Assembly: GCA_034437275.1 (NCBI GenBank)
Contig: DAOTUD010000094.1
Span: 1 to 64,000 of the forward strand
Source of the DNA: TC-15 sp034437275
Lineage (GTDB): Bacteria > Chloroflexota > Anaerolineae > Aggregatilineales > Aggregatilineaceae
DNA length: 64,000 nt
Direction: 5' to 3'
Part shown: positions 35,930 through 44,024 of the stretch, one piece after another
How positions within the stretch are numbered: the stretch's first letter is position 1
How the letters are laid out: each line of letters opens with the position of its first letter
The notes under the pieces: model-generated
Seen by the model: only the letters and a program-made list of their open reading frames with translations
Told to the model about the DNA's origin: nothing
Database searches by the model: none
Position numbers and translations under genes: made by a program

Positions 35930-36913
35930 CTAGAACACGGGGCGCAGCCCGTCGAGCAGTTCGTGCACATTGCGCACCGCGCGGTCGCAGTCCAGCAGCA
36001 GGTATTCCCCGTCCTCGCGCGGGGTGGCGTGGGCGGCGCTGGCCAGCCGCAGGTGGTGCGGATTGACGACGGCGTGCCCGCCCCGCGTGGGGATGTGCCC
36101 GCTGACGGCGATCTGCTGCTCGGCGGGCGCATCGACCGACAGCGCCGCGAGAAACTGGCGGCACTCGTGTTCGTAGGCGGCGATGGTCTTCCCGACGTCG
36201 TTTTGCGTGAACAGCACGTCCCATAACTGCGCAAACGGCGCGCTTTGGTGGCTGATCATGAAGCCGCGCAGCAGGTGCGAGTAGCGCGGATCGTCCGGCC
36301 CCTGCACGGCCAGGTAGTGCTCCGCCAGGGTGTCGTAGGGCACGCCGTAGAGCTGCTCGTACTGCTGGAAGATGCTGTCGATGTCCTCGGCCTGGCTGAG
36401 CACATTGTCGGCATCGGCCAGCACCGCGTCATGGTCGAGCTGGCGCAGCGCGTCCAGGTGGGGCAGGGCGTCCGGGGCCGGCCCGGCATGGGACAGCAGC
36501 ACGCCGCTCTCCATGCGCGCGTACAGTGGCAGCCTCTTGAAGAAGTCCAGCACCGCCGCGCGGTGCTCGCCGAGCGCGTGCTCGAAGCGCGGCGTAAACT
36601 CGGTGTCGCCTTTGGCCAGCGTGACGCTGTAGATGTGCGGCATTTCGTGATTGCCGAGCAGCATCAGCACCCGGTCCGCGCCCAGTTCAGCTTGCAGCGC
36701 GATCACGTCCAGCACCATACGCAGGCTGGCGTCGTCTTCCGGGGAGCCGTAGCCGTGAATCAGGTCGCCCAGCACGACGAGCCGGTCGGCCTCGCCGCTG
36801 GCATGGTGGTGTTGGAAGTGCTCCAGGCAGCGGTCGAATGCGTCGCCATCGCCGTGCAGGTCACTGACGATCATGGCTGTGCCGCCGGTTAAATTGATGA
36901 AACGATCAGGCAT
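35930..36913 (-). CDS. Calcineurin-like metallophosphoesterase
   Basis: A 327-residue protein of the PPP-type metallophosphatase superfamily. Motifs in order: IVSDLHGDGDAF near the N-terminus, VVLGDLIHGYGS, LMLLGNHEMPHI, LLSHAGPAP and ISGHIPTRGGH-like VSGHIPTRGGHAVV. All metal-ligand positions appear present. Physiological substrate unknown; protein phosphatase or nucleotide phosphatase are possible. The start at ATG 36913 follows a promoter that is divergent from mdh. Confidence 0.85.
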   Translation of the reverse strand: MPDRFINLTGGTAMIVSDLHGDGDAFDRCLEHFQHHHASGEADRLVVLGDLIHGYGSPEDDASLRMVLDVIALQAELGADRVLMLLGNHEMPHIYSVTLAKGDTEFTPRFEHALGEHRAAVLDFFKRLPLYARMESGVLLSHAGPAPDALPHLDALRQLDHDAVLADADNVLSQAEDIDSIFQQYEQLYGVPYDTLAEHYLAVQGPDDPRYSHLLRGFMISHQSAPFAQLWDVLFTQNDVGKTIAAYEHECRQFLAALSVDAPAEQQIAVSGHIPTRGGHAVVNPHHLRLASAAHATPREDGEYLLLDCDRAVRNVHELLDGLRPVF

Positions 36914-36950
36914 CCGTATTTTGTCCCTGCTGTGTGTCGTGCAGCGCCAC

Positions 36951-37002
36951 AGTATACCATACCCGGCCTGGTTGTCAGGTAACCGGCCATTATGTCTATA
37001 AT
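36951..37002. promoter_or_regulatory. Overlapping divergent promoters for mdh and the metallophosphatase
   Basis: For mdh: TTGTCA (36972-36977) and TATAAT (36997-37002), 19 nt apart. For the minus-strand phosphatase: TATACT as the complement of 36951-36956 with CTGACA as the complement of about 36973-36978. The two -35 boxes overlap, so the promoters may compete. Confidence 0.55.
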
Positions 37003-37061
37003 CTCCGGTATAGATTGTTAGGATCGTACAAATCCCGTATCGATTAAGGAGCGTAGAGAAC

Positions 37062-38051
37062 ATGGAAAAGCTGATTCGTGTAACGGTTACCGGTGGGGCC
37101 GGGCAAATTGGATACAGCCTGCTGTTTCGGTTGGCGAGTGGCGAAGCGTTTGGCCCCGCCCAGCCGCTGATTTTGCAGATATTGGAGATCCCCCAGGCGG
37201 TTGACGCCCTGCACGGCGTGGTCATGGAGCTGGAAGACAGCGCCTTCCCACTGCTGCACGACATCGTCGCCACGTCCGACGCGGCGGAAGCTTTCCGTGA
37301 CACCAACTGGGCGATCCTGGTGGGCGGCAAGCCGCGCAGCAAGGGCATGGAGCGCGCCGACGTGATCAAGGACAACGCGCCGATCTTCGTCGAGCAGGGC
37401 CGGGCGATCAACGATCACGCGGCGGACGATGTGCGGGTGCTGGTCGTGGCCAACCCGTGCAACACCAACGCCCTGATCGCCAAGCAAAATGCGCCCGACG
37501 TGCCCGCCGACCGCTGGATGGCGATGACCCGCCTGGACCAGAATCGCGCCAAATCCCAGATCGCGCAGAAGGCCGGCGTGCTGGTCAGCGCGGTGACCAA
37601 TCTCGCGGTGTGGGGCAACCACAGCCCGACGATGTTCCCGAACTTCGAGCACGCGCGCATCGGCGGCAAGCCCGCGCTGGACGTGATCAACGACCGCGCC
37701 TGGTTCGAGGGCGCGTTCCTGAAGACGGTCCAGCAGCGCGGCAAGGCCATCCTCAACGCGCGCGGCAAGAGCAGCGCCGCCAGCGCCGCCAATGCCGTGA
37801 TCAACCACCTGCAAAGCATGGTCAACCCCACGCCGGCGGGCGAGTGGTTCAGCGCGGCGATCCCGTCGGACGGCAATCCGTACGGCATCCCGGACGGGCT
37901 GATCTACTCCTTCCCGCTGCGTTCGCCGGGCGATGGCACAGTTGCGATGGTGGAGGGGCTGGAGCTGAGCGACTACGCTCGCGAAAAGCTGTGGACGTCG
38001 GCGGAAGAACTGCAAAATGAGCGCGACGCAGTCAGCGATATCTTGAAATAA
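37062..38051 (+). CDS. mdh: Malate dehydrogenase (NAD)
   Basis: Interconverts malate and oxaloacetate. At 329 residues, with the N-terminal dinucleotide loop TGGAGQIGYSLLFRL, it belongs to the group of MDHs resembling eukaryotic cytosolic enzymes. The catalytic His lies in AVWGNHSPTMFPNF, and the substrate-binding NCNTNA/RLDQNRA segments are present. RBS AAGGAG precedes the ATG. Together with pckA and ppdK it forms a C4/C3 interconversion set. Confidence 0.97.
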   Translation: MEKLIRVTVTGGAGQIGYSLLFRLASGEAFGPAQPLILQILEIPQAVDALHGVVMELEDSAFPLLHDIVATSDAAEAFRDTNWAILVGGKPRSKGMERADVIKDNAPIFVEQGRAINDHAADDVRVLVVANPCNTNALIAKQNAPDVPADRWMAMTRLDQNRAKSQIAQKAGVLVSAVTNLAVWGNHSPTMFPNFEHARIGGKPALDVINDRAWFEGAFLKTVQQRGKAILNARGKSSAASAANAVINHLQSMVNPTPAGEWFSAAIPSDGNPYGIPDGLIYSFPLRSPGDGTVAMVEGLELSDYAREKLWTSAEELQNERDAVSDILK

Positions 38052-38087
38052 CGCGATTTTCTGCTATCATAGTGCACCTTTGCAAAA

Positions 38088-38160
38088 GCGGCGTAAGCAG
38101 TAGAACTTGCGCCGCTCGTTAATTCTCCTTAAGATCGTCACTACCTTGTGGTGAGGAGAA
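38088..38160 (+). promoter_or_regulatory. Structured leader with possible Shine-Dalgarno sequestration
   Basis: Hairpin 1: GCGGCGTAAG (38088-38097) with CTTGCGCCGC (38106-38115), one G-U pair. Hairpin 2: TTCTCCT (38123-38129) pairs with AGGAGAA (38154-38160), reinforced by CACTAC/GTGGTG inside, which buries the only AGGAG before the following gene. Hairpin 1 could also be the mdh terminator, though no U-run follows. Confidence 0.45.
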
Positions 38161-38174
38161 AAGCCAGCTTTGTT

Positions 38175-39827
38175 ATGAGCGATCGAGGCGTTTCTTTGCA
38201 ACACACAAACAACCGGAATACCACGTTCGCCTGGCTGACGCAGGTAGACGTGGTTATTGTTTTGCTGATCCTGGTGGTGATCACGTCGCTGCAGCTTGCG
38301 CCGACCGTGATCGACCAGGGCCGGGACAGCGGTATCTTCGCCTACACCGGCCAGGTCATCTACGAGGGCGGGCTGCCCTACCGCGATGCCTGGGACAACA
38401 AGCCGCCGGGCGTGTATTACATCAATGCGCTGGCGTTTGCGATCTTCGGGCCGGGGCGCTGGGCGGTGTGGCTGATCGAGACGACCTTCGTATTTTTGGC
38501 CGGGTTGGCGATCTTTTGGCTGCTGGACCAGGTGTTCGAGCGCCGGCTGTATACCTGGATTGGGGCGTTGATGTTCGTGCTGTTGGCGCGGCATCCCGCG
38601 CTGGTGTCTGATACCAACTTCACCGAGGTGTACGCCTTGCTGCCGCAGGTGTTGGTCTTCATCGCCGGGTACCAGTTTATGCGCCGCCAGCGCTACAGCA
38701 CCAGCTTTTTGATCGGGCTGGCGGCCAGCATGACGTTCCTGATGAAGCAAACGACCATCGGCGTGGCGCTGATGTTCATCCCGGCCCTGCTGCTGAGCGG
38801 CCACCCGGTGACGCAGTCCTTGCGGCGCTGGAAGCTGATCGCGACCACGATCCTGGGCGGGTTGATCGGCCTGGGCGTGGTGGCGCTGTACCTTTTGATG
38901 AACGGGGTGTTGTGGGAAGCCATCGACGCGACCTTTGTCTCGCCGGCGGCGTTCCACAACTGGGTAAGCAAAGAAGCCGGGTCGCTGTGGGATGCGGTGT
39001 GGCAAACGCTGACCGACAGCGTCGTCCCGTTGGTGGTGGGGCCGCTGCTGCCCTTCTTACTGGTCGGGGTGCTGGTATCGCTGCGGCGCGGGGTGCTGCG
39101 TATTCGCAAGTATCCGAACGTGCAGGCGGCGGCAGACGCTGGCCTGTTTGTGTGGGCGACGCTCACTTTCCTGGCCGATCTGGTGCTGACCAACCCGACC
39201 AATCGCGCCTACGAGCACTATTACGTCACGCTGCTGCCGGCGCTGGTGCTGCTCACTACGCGCGGGCTGGCCGAGATTTCCGGCGAGGGCCAATCCACGC
39301 GCAAGGGCCGCTTGGCGATATCGGCGGTGTGGGTGTACCTCACATTGGCGATTGCCGTCGGTCCGGTCGGGGGGGCAGTCGTGCGCCTGTGGATTGTGGA
39401 CTGGGAAGTGACCGGCCCGATCCGCAACGAATATCTGGCCGACTATGTGGTCGAACACACCGCGCCGGAGGATAACGTGTTGGTGTGGGGCGCGACGACC
39501 GCGATCAACTTCCAGGCCGACCGTCCCAGCCCGACCCAGTACCATTATGGCTATCCGCTGATCGTGCCGGACTATACCAGCGAGGTGCAGATCGACGAGA
39601 TCGTCGACGACCTGGAGGCCAACCAGCCGCGCCTGATCATCGACACCACGATGATCGACGGGGACCGCATCCCGCCGCTGGACGCGGATCGCCGCCGGGC
39701 GTGGTGGGCCACCGGGGGCCGCCAGGATGTCGCGGACCTGACGCCAGTGTATGATTTCGTCGCCAACCACTGCACGATCATCGAGACCATCGACCAGACG
39801 GCGATCTACGAGTGTACTTACGGTTAG
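38175..39827 (+). CDS. GT39-family membrane glycosyltransferase
   Basis: A polytopic membrane protein of about 550 residues with the early acidic loop DQGRDSGIFAYTGQVIYEGG and DAWDNKPPGVYYINALAF, characteristic of the PMT_2/dolichyl-phosphate-mannose-type transferase superfamily. About ten or eleven hydrophobic segments are followed by a C-terminal soluble part. The start is uncertain: ATG 38175 is chosen; GTG 38148 would place the RBS inside the coding region. Donor and acceptor are unknown; surface glycosylation is inferred. Confidence 0.82.
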   Translation: MSDRGVSLQHTNNRNTTFAWLTQVDVVIVLLILVVITSLQLAPTVIDQGRDSGIFAYTGQVIYEGGLPYRDAWDNKPPGVYYINALAFAIFGPGRWAVWLIETTFVFLAGLAIFWLLDQVFERRLYTWIGALMFVLLARHPALVSDTNFTEVYALLPQVLVFIAGYQFMRRQRYSTSFLIGLAASMTFLMKQTTIGVALMFIPALLLSGHPVTQSLRRWKLIATTILGGLIGLGVVALYLLMNGVLWEAIDATFVSPAAFHNWVSKEAGSLWDAVWQTLTDSVVPLVVGPLLPFLLVGVLVSLRRGVLRIRKYPNVQAAADAGLFVWATLTFLADLVLTNPTNRAYEHYYVTLLPALVLLTTRGLAEISGEGQSTRKGRLAISAVWVYLTLAIAVGPVGGAVVRLWIVDWEVTGPIRNEYLADYVVEHTAPEDNVLVWGATTAINFQADRPSPTQYHYGYPLIVPDYTSEVQIDEIVDDLEANQPRLIIDTTMIDGDRIPPLDADRRRAWWATGGRQDVADLTPVYDFVANHCTIIETIDQTAIYECTYG

Positions 39828-39849
39828 CCTGGCTTGTGCCATGATGACC

Positions 39850-39880
39850 AGCGGTGCAGGCGTGGGCTTGCGCCGCTTTT
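39850..39880 (+). terminator. Intrinsic terminator after the GT39 gene
   Basis: An 11-bp stem with two G-U pairs (39850-39860 with 39867-39877), loop of 6 nt, followed by TTTTACTTG. Confidence 0.7.
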
Positions 39881-39895
39881 ACTTGTTGTGAGCCG

Positions 39896-39921
39896 GGGGC
39901 GTACCGGGCCCGGTACGCCCC
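39896..39921. repeat. Dispersed GGGGCGTA palindrome, copy 3
   Basis: A perfect 26-bp palindrome, GGGGCGTACCGGG and its complement with no loop, between two convergent genes. It could serve as a terminator for the minus-strand HhH gene or as a binding site for a dimeric protein. Confidence 0.75.
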
Positions 39922-39940
39922 TTTGGTGGCGTGCGTGGTG

Positions 39941-40864
39941 TTATCGCCGCCCGCCTTTGAGTTCGTCCTGTAACTGTTTGAGCGCGGTCAGATCGCCGCT
40001 GACGATCAGCTTGGCCTGTTCCGGCCAGGTATCCGGCTTGACCAGTTTGGTGTTCAGCCCACCCGCTTCCAGCTTGGCACGCAGGTCGTCGGGCGTGGCG
40101 CTGGCGAGGTCTTCGAAGGTGCGCACCCCGGCAGCGTGCAGGACTTCTTTGGACTTCGGGCCGACGCCTTCGATCTCGGTCAGGTCGTCGTACTGTTCGC
40201 CGCCTTTGATCTGCTCTTGCTTGTGGCGCAGCGTCGAGATATCGGCTTCGGCGGCTTCTTTGGCCTGTTCGGGCCAGGTGTCGGCCTTGTTGACGCGCGC
40301 GCCGTGTGCGCGTGCGGTGGTAATCAGATCGTCCGGCGTCATAGCGGCGACCTGGTCGAAGGTGATGATCCCGGCCTTGTTGAGCGCGGCGGCGGTCTTG
40401 GGGCCGATGCCTTCGAGCAGGGTGAGATCGTTGGCCTGGGCGTCTGGCTTGGCCGCCGGGATGACCGGCGCGGGCGGTTCGGCAACGGCGACCGGTTCGG
40501 CGGCCGCGGGTTTTTCTTCCGTGACCGCCAGGTCAACCGGAGCCGAGGCTTTGCCCGCCGCCGGCACGGCCTCGTCGAGCGCCAGGTCTTCGGCGGTTTC
40601 CTGGGGTGGTGCTTCCGCCTCATGCCCGGTATAGTAGGGCGTCTTGAGATCGTCGAAGCGCTCCCAGGGTTTTACGAGATACAACCAGGCTCCGATGCCC
40701 AGGATGGTCAGGGCGAACCCGACCAGGATCATGCTGTTGGTGATGCCATCGTCAACTGTACCCAGGCCGATCAGCAGCAGTCCGATGATGATGAGGGTAA
40801 TGCCCAGGCCAGTGAGGTAGGCCAGATATTGTTCTGTTTGTGTTAAACGTTCACGTCCAGACAC
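39941..40864 (-). CDS. Membrane-anchored protein with two helix-hairpin-helix modules
   Basis: A 307-residue protein. Two transmembrane segments (about 14-36 and 43-65) are followed by an Ala/Pro/Glu-rich linker (about 80-145), then two similar HhH modules: LTLLEGIGPKTAAALNKAGI (about 147-235) and LTEIEGVGPKSKEVLHAAGV (about 236-305). Each ends with TWPEQAK. HhH motifs of this type usually bind DNA non-specifically or mediate protein contacts. The start is GTG 40864 with GGAAGG upstream. A role in tethering DNA to the membrane is only a hypothesis. Confidence 0.8.
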   Translation of the reverse strand: MSGRERLTQTEQYLAYLTGLGITLIIIGLLLIGLGTVDDGITNSMILVGFALTILGIGAWLYLVKPWERFDDLKTPYYTGHEAEAPPQETAEDLALDEAVPAAGKASAPVDLAVTEEKPAAAEPVAVAEPPAPVIPAAKPDAQANDLTLLEGIGPKTAAALNKAGIITFDQVAAMTPDDLITTARAHGARVNKADTWPEQAKEAAEADISTLRHKQEQIKGGEQYDDLTEIEGVGPKSKEVLHAAGVRTFEDLASATPDDLRAKLEAGGLNTKLVKPDTWPEQAKLIVSGDLTALKQLQDELKGGRR

Positions 40865-40996
40865 GGTAACCTTCCCTTTTGGTGATAGTGGGTTTATTTC
40901 CTGTTATTGTGCCACAGATGTGCCGGAAACCACAAAAGCCGTTTGCCCAAAAGCGACGGAAAGCTGTACATTTAGTTTAAGGAAAGGAGCAACTCA

Positions 40997-42166
40997 ATGG
41001 ATGCTTTAAACCATGATGACCTACGTAATCTGCTCGACACAACTGGGAAATGGTGTGTATCGATCTATATGCCGACTGTGCGTGTAGGGGCCGAAGTGCA
41101 ACAAAACCCGATCCGGTATAAGAATATGCTGCGCCAGGCCGAAGACCAACTGGCCAGGCTCGAGATGCGAAAACCGGATATTGACCGCCTCTTGCGCCCC
41201 GCTTATGCCCTGCTGGATGATCCGGAAGTCTGGCGCAACGCCAGCGACGGCATGGCGATCTTTGCCCACCCGGACCGGACCACCTATTATCGCTTGCCGT
41301 TCCATTTCGAGGAACTGGTCGTCGCCAAAGACCGTTTTTACATTAAACCCTTGCTGCCCTTGCTCAGCGACGATGGCCGTTTCTACGTGCTGGCGCTCAG
41401 CCAGAACCAGGTGCGACTGCTGGAAGGGACACGCCAGAGCGTGGCCGAGATTCCGCTGGAGGGGGTACCGGAAAGCCTGGCCGAAGCGTTGTGGCCGGAT
41501 GACCCCGAGCGGCAGCTTCAATCGCGCGTGTTGGGGCGCGGGGCCGGTGCACAGAGTGGCGCATCTGGGGCGATCTTTCATGGGCATGGTGTGGGCAGCG
41601 ACGCCGAAGCCAAGCAGGACTTGCTGCGCTACTTCCATAAGCTCGATCACGGGTTGAACAACCTGCTGGCCGACAAGCAGATCCTGCTCGTGCTGGCGGG
41701 GGTGGACTACCTGCTGCCGATCTATCGCGAGGCCAACACCTATCCGCATCTGGCCGAAAAGGGCATCACCGGCAACCCGGAGACCTTGAGCGCCAGGGAG
41801 CTGCACGATCGGGCCTGGGCCATCGTCGGGCCGGAGTTCGCCCAAGCCCGCGAAGAAGAAGCCGAGCGTTATCGAGCGCTGGCGGGCCGTGATGACGAGC
41901 AGGCTGATGGCAGTCTGGTGGAGATTGTGCGTGCGGCGCACCAGGGGCGCGTGGCGACGTTGTTTGTGCCGCTGGGCGTGCGCAAGTGGGGGGTCTTCCG
42001 TTCGCACAGCTACAAGGTCCATGTGCATCCCGATATGCAGCCCGGCGACCAGGACTTGATCGACCTGGCGGCGGTGCAGACGGTGCTCAACGGCGGCGCG
42101 GTGTACGCGGTCGACGAGGACGAGGTGCCCGGCGACGGCACGGTTGCGGCCATTTACCGTTACTAA
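40997..42166 (+). CDS. baeRF-family (bacterial archaeo-eukaryotic release-factor-like) protein
   Basis: The 389-residue protein resembles baeRF family 3. The N-terminal part (WCVSIYMPTVRVGAEVQQNP, then LPFHFEELVVAKDRFYIKPLLPLL) and the middle RNase-H-like part (FYVLALSQNQVRLLEG) are typical, as is the C-terminal DLIDLAAVQTVLNGGAVYAVD. Such proteins are proposed to act at stalled or hibernating ribosomes, but their function is not established. RBS AAGGAAAGGAG. A terminator follows. Confidence 0.75.
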   Translation: MDALNHDDLRNLLDTTGKWCVSIYMPTVRVGAEVQQNPIRYKNMLRQAEDQLARLEMRKPDIDRLLRPAYALLDDPEVWRNASDGMAIFAHPDRTTYYRLPFHFEELVVAKDRFYIKPLLPLLSDDGRFYVLALSQNQVRLLEGTRQSVAEIPLEGVPESLAEALWPDDPERQLQSRVLGRGAGAQSGASGAIFHGHGVGSDAEAKQDLLRYFHKLDHGLNNLLADKQILLVLAGVDYLLPIYREANTYPHLAEKGITGNPETLSARELHDRAWAIVGPEFAQAREEEAERYRALAGRDDEQADGSLVEIVRAAHQGRVATLFVPLGVRKWGVFRSHSYKVHVHPDMQPGDQDLIDLAAVQTVLNGGAVYAVDEDEVPGDGTVAAIYRY

Positions 42167-42193
42167 CGACCAGACGCTGTCGGGTGTTATGCG

Positions 42194-42232
42194 GCGGGTG
42201 CAGGGCGATGCTCTGCGCCCGCTTTGTGTTTT
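42194..42232 (+). terminator. Intrinsic terminator of the baeRF gene
   Basis: GCGGGTGCAG (42194-42203) pairs with CTGCGCCCGC (42213-42222) with one G-U pair, followed by TTTGTGTTTT. Confidence 0.75.
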
Positions 42233-42244
42233 GAATGAATTATT

Positions 42245-42947
42245 TTGGTGTCGGGCCTGATCAACATCGAAACCACGGTCAAGGTGGACCGTTTCCCGGT
42301 GAACTATACAGCGGTGCGCGAGCAGCTCGCCGCCGATCACATCCCAGGGAATCTGGTGGCCGGGGAACTCGACGCGACACCGCAGTCGGTGATCCTCTAC
42401 GACCCCAGCGGCCAGCGTATGATCAACGTGGACCTGAAGAACATCCAGGACACGCCCTATCCGCTTTTCGCGCCCGTTCCTGGCCGAGATGCAGCGGCGC
42501 GGCGTGCCAATCGCCACCGATGTGCACGCCATCAGCGACCTGGACGACGGCTATAACCGCGACTTCATGCAGCACGCCGATATCTTGTTCATGAGCGACG
42601 AGTGGCTGCCCTGCGCGCTGGAGGAGTGGATCGGGCGCGTGTGGGACCGCTACGGGCCGGCGGTGATCGGGCGGGGCGCGGAGGGCGCGCTGCTGGCCGT
42701 CAAGGACGACAACTTCGTCGAGCGCATCCCGGCAGTCACAACGCGCGCAGTGGTGAGCACCATCGGCGCGGGGGATGCGCTGTTCTCGTGTTTTGTGCAC
42801 GCTTACCATCGTTCCGGCGACCCGTACACCACTATCAAGCACGCGATGGTGTTCGCCTCGTACAAGGTCGGGGTGGCCGGGGCCGCCGATGGCTTCCTGG
42901 ACGCGGACGGGCTGGCGGCCTGGGTAGCGCGCGTCGCCCCGGACTGA
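42245..42947 (+). pseudogene. Decayed PfkB-family carbohydrate kinase
   Basis: Two frames together encode pieces of one ribokinase-like protein. Frame 1 (42245 to about 42470) begins VSGLINIETTVKVDRFP and jumps from NYTAVR to EQLAADHIPG, missing the segment with the usual substrate Gly-Gly motif. Frame 2 (about 42470-42947) resumes at RPFLAEMQRRGVPIATDV and ends normally, with the catalytic STIGAGDALFS anion-hole motif. The total is about 230 residues against about 310 expected. One in-frame deletion and one frame-changing deletion explain this. It is non-functional or an assembly error. Confidence 0.75.
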
Positions 42948-42953
42948 GCGTGC

Positions 42954-43667
42954 CTACACGATCAACGCCGGGACGTCCGGCCCCAGCAGCGCCGCGTCGA
43001 ACGTGACACTGGGGATGTAGGCTTGCAGCAGCGTTTGCAGGTCGGCCAGCGCGGCCTGGACGTCCTTTTCGGCGTCTGCATGATGCCCTTCGACCGTGAC
43101 CAGCGCCTCGGTAGTGTCGGGGCGGGAGGCGCTCTGGTCGCTCTGCCGCCAGCACCAGCGCCGCGCACTGACCACGCCGCGCTCATCCACGAAGATCACC
43201 TCGCCCGGCTCCGGGTGGGTGACCGCGTCGTGGCCCAGGTTGGTGAAGCGCTCGTCGCCCTGCGCAAACGTCACGGTCAGCGCGCCCTGCATCCCGCGCC
43301 GGTCGAAAAAGGCCACCGGCAGCGCATAGCGAATGCTGACCAGGTTCCCCAGGTCGACCAGCAGGTTGATGCTGGGGATGTCGCCTTTTTTGGCCAGGCG
43401 GCGCAGCAGGGCTTCCGCCGCGCTGCGGTACTGCGTGGGCTTGACGCCGAAATCGCGGAACGCACGCCGCCACGTGGCCAGGCTGGGCAGCTCGGCCAGC
43501 GGGGTGTCGCCGATGCGCTCCAGCGTGGCGCGCTGCTCGGTGGCGAAGGCGTCGGTCAGGGCGGGGGGAGCCGGGCCGTTGCGCAGGCCGCGCGCCCAGA
43601 TCACTCCGCCGCGAATGGTAGGGAACCGGGCCAGCAGGTCGTCGCTGTATTGGAACAGGATCGGCAT
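42954..43667 (-). CDS. B3/B4 tRNA-binding domain protein
   Basis: A 237-residue stand-alone B3/B4 domain, as in the beta subunit of phenylalanyl-tRNA synthetase, where it edits mischarged tRNA. Signatures: FRDFGVKPTQYRSAAEALLRR (interrupted view), INLLVDLGNLVSIRYALPVA and PEPGEVIFVDERGVVSARRWCW. Free-standing homologues may trans-edit or have other roles; no enzyme has been assigned here. It follows the Rieske gene after 7 bp, the last gene of the minus-strand run from the suf region. Confidence 0.83.
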   Translation of the reverse strand: MPILFQYSDDLLARFPTIRGGVIWARGLRNGPAPPALTDAFATEQRATLERIGDTPLAELPSLATWRRAFRDFGVKPTQYRSAAEALLRRLAKKGDIPSINLLVDLGNLVSIRYALPVAFFDRRGMQGALTVTFAQGDERFTNLGHDAVTHPEPGEVIFVDERGVVSARRWCWRQSDQSASRPDTTEALVTVEGHHADAEKDVQAALADLQTLLQAYIPSVTFDAALLGPDVPALIV

Positions 43668-43674
43668 CGTGCGC

Positions 43675-43989
43675 TCAGTCCTCGATCTTGACTTGTATCT
43701 CGTCGTTTTCGACGCGGGTCTCGAACCAGTGGGTGTCGATCACGGCGGGCATACTCAGCACCTTGCCGGTGCGGAGATCGAAGCGCGCCCCATGCCGGGG
43801 GCACTCGATCTCGTAGCCGTGCAGGTCGCCCTCGGCCAGCGGGCCGTCGTCGTGCGTGCACACGTCCTCGATGGCGTAGTAGGTGCCGTTCACGTTGAAC
43901 ACGGCGATGTACCAGCCCTCGATGTCGAACACGTCGCGTTCGCCGGGGCCAATTTCCGATGTTTGTGCAACCGTTACGTAACGAGCCAA
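43675..43989 (-). CDS. Rieske [2Fe-2S] ferredoxin
   Basis: A 104-residue Rieske protein. The cluster ligands are in CTHDDG (Cys-x-His) and CPRHGARFD (Cys-x-x-His). It resembles the Rieske proteins encoded at the end of SUF operons in Chloroflexota and Actinobacteria. The start chosen is TTG 43989, which has AAGGAGAG 6 nt upstream; the longer frame would overlap the protease gene and lacks an RBS. It probably acts as an electron carrier connected with Fe-S assembly. Confidence 0.88.
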   Translation of the reverse strand: MARYVTVAQTSEIGPGERDVFDIEGWYIAVFNVNGTYYAIEDVCTHDDGPLAEGDLHGYEIECPRHGARFDLRTGKVLSMPAVIDTHWFETRVENDEIQVKIED

Positions 43990-44024
43990 CGGTGTCTCTC
44001 CTTTATGTGCTACTCGAAAAACGC

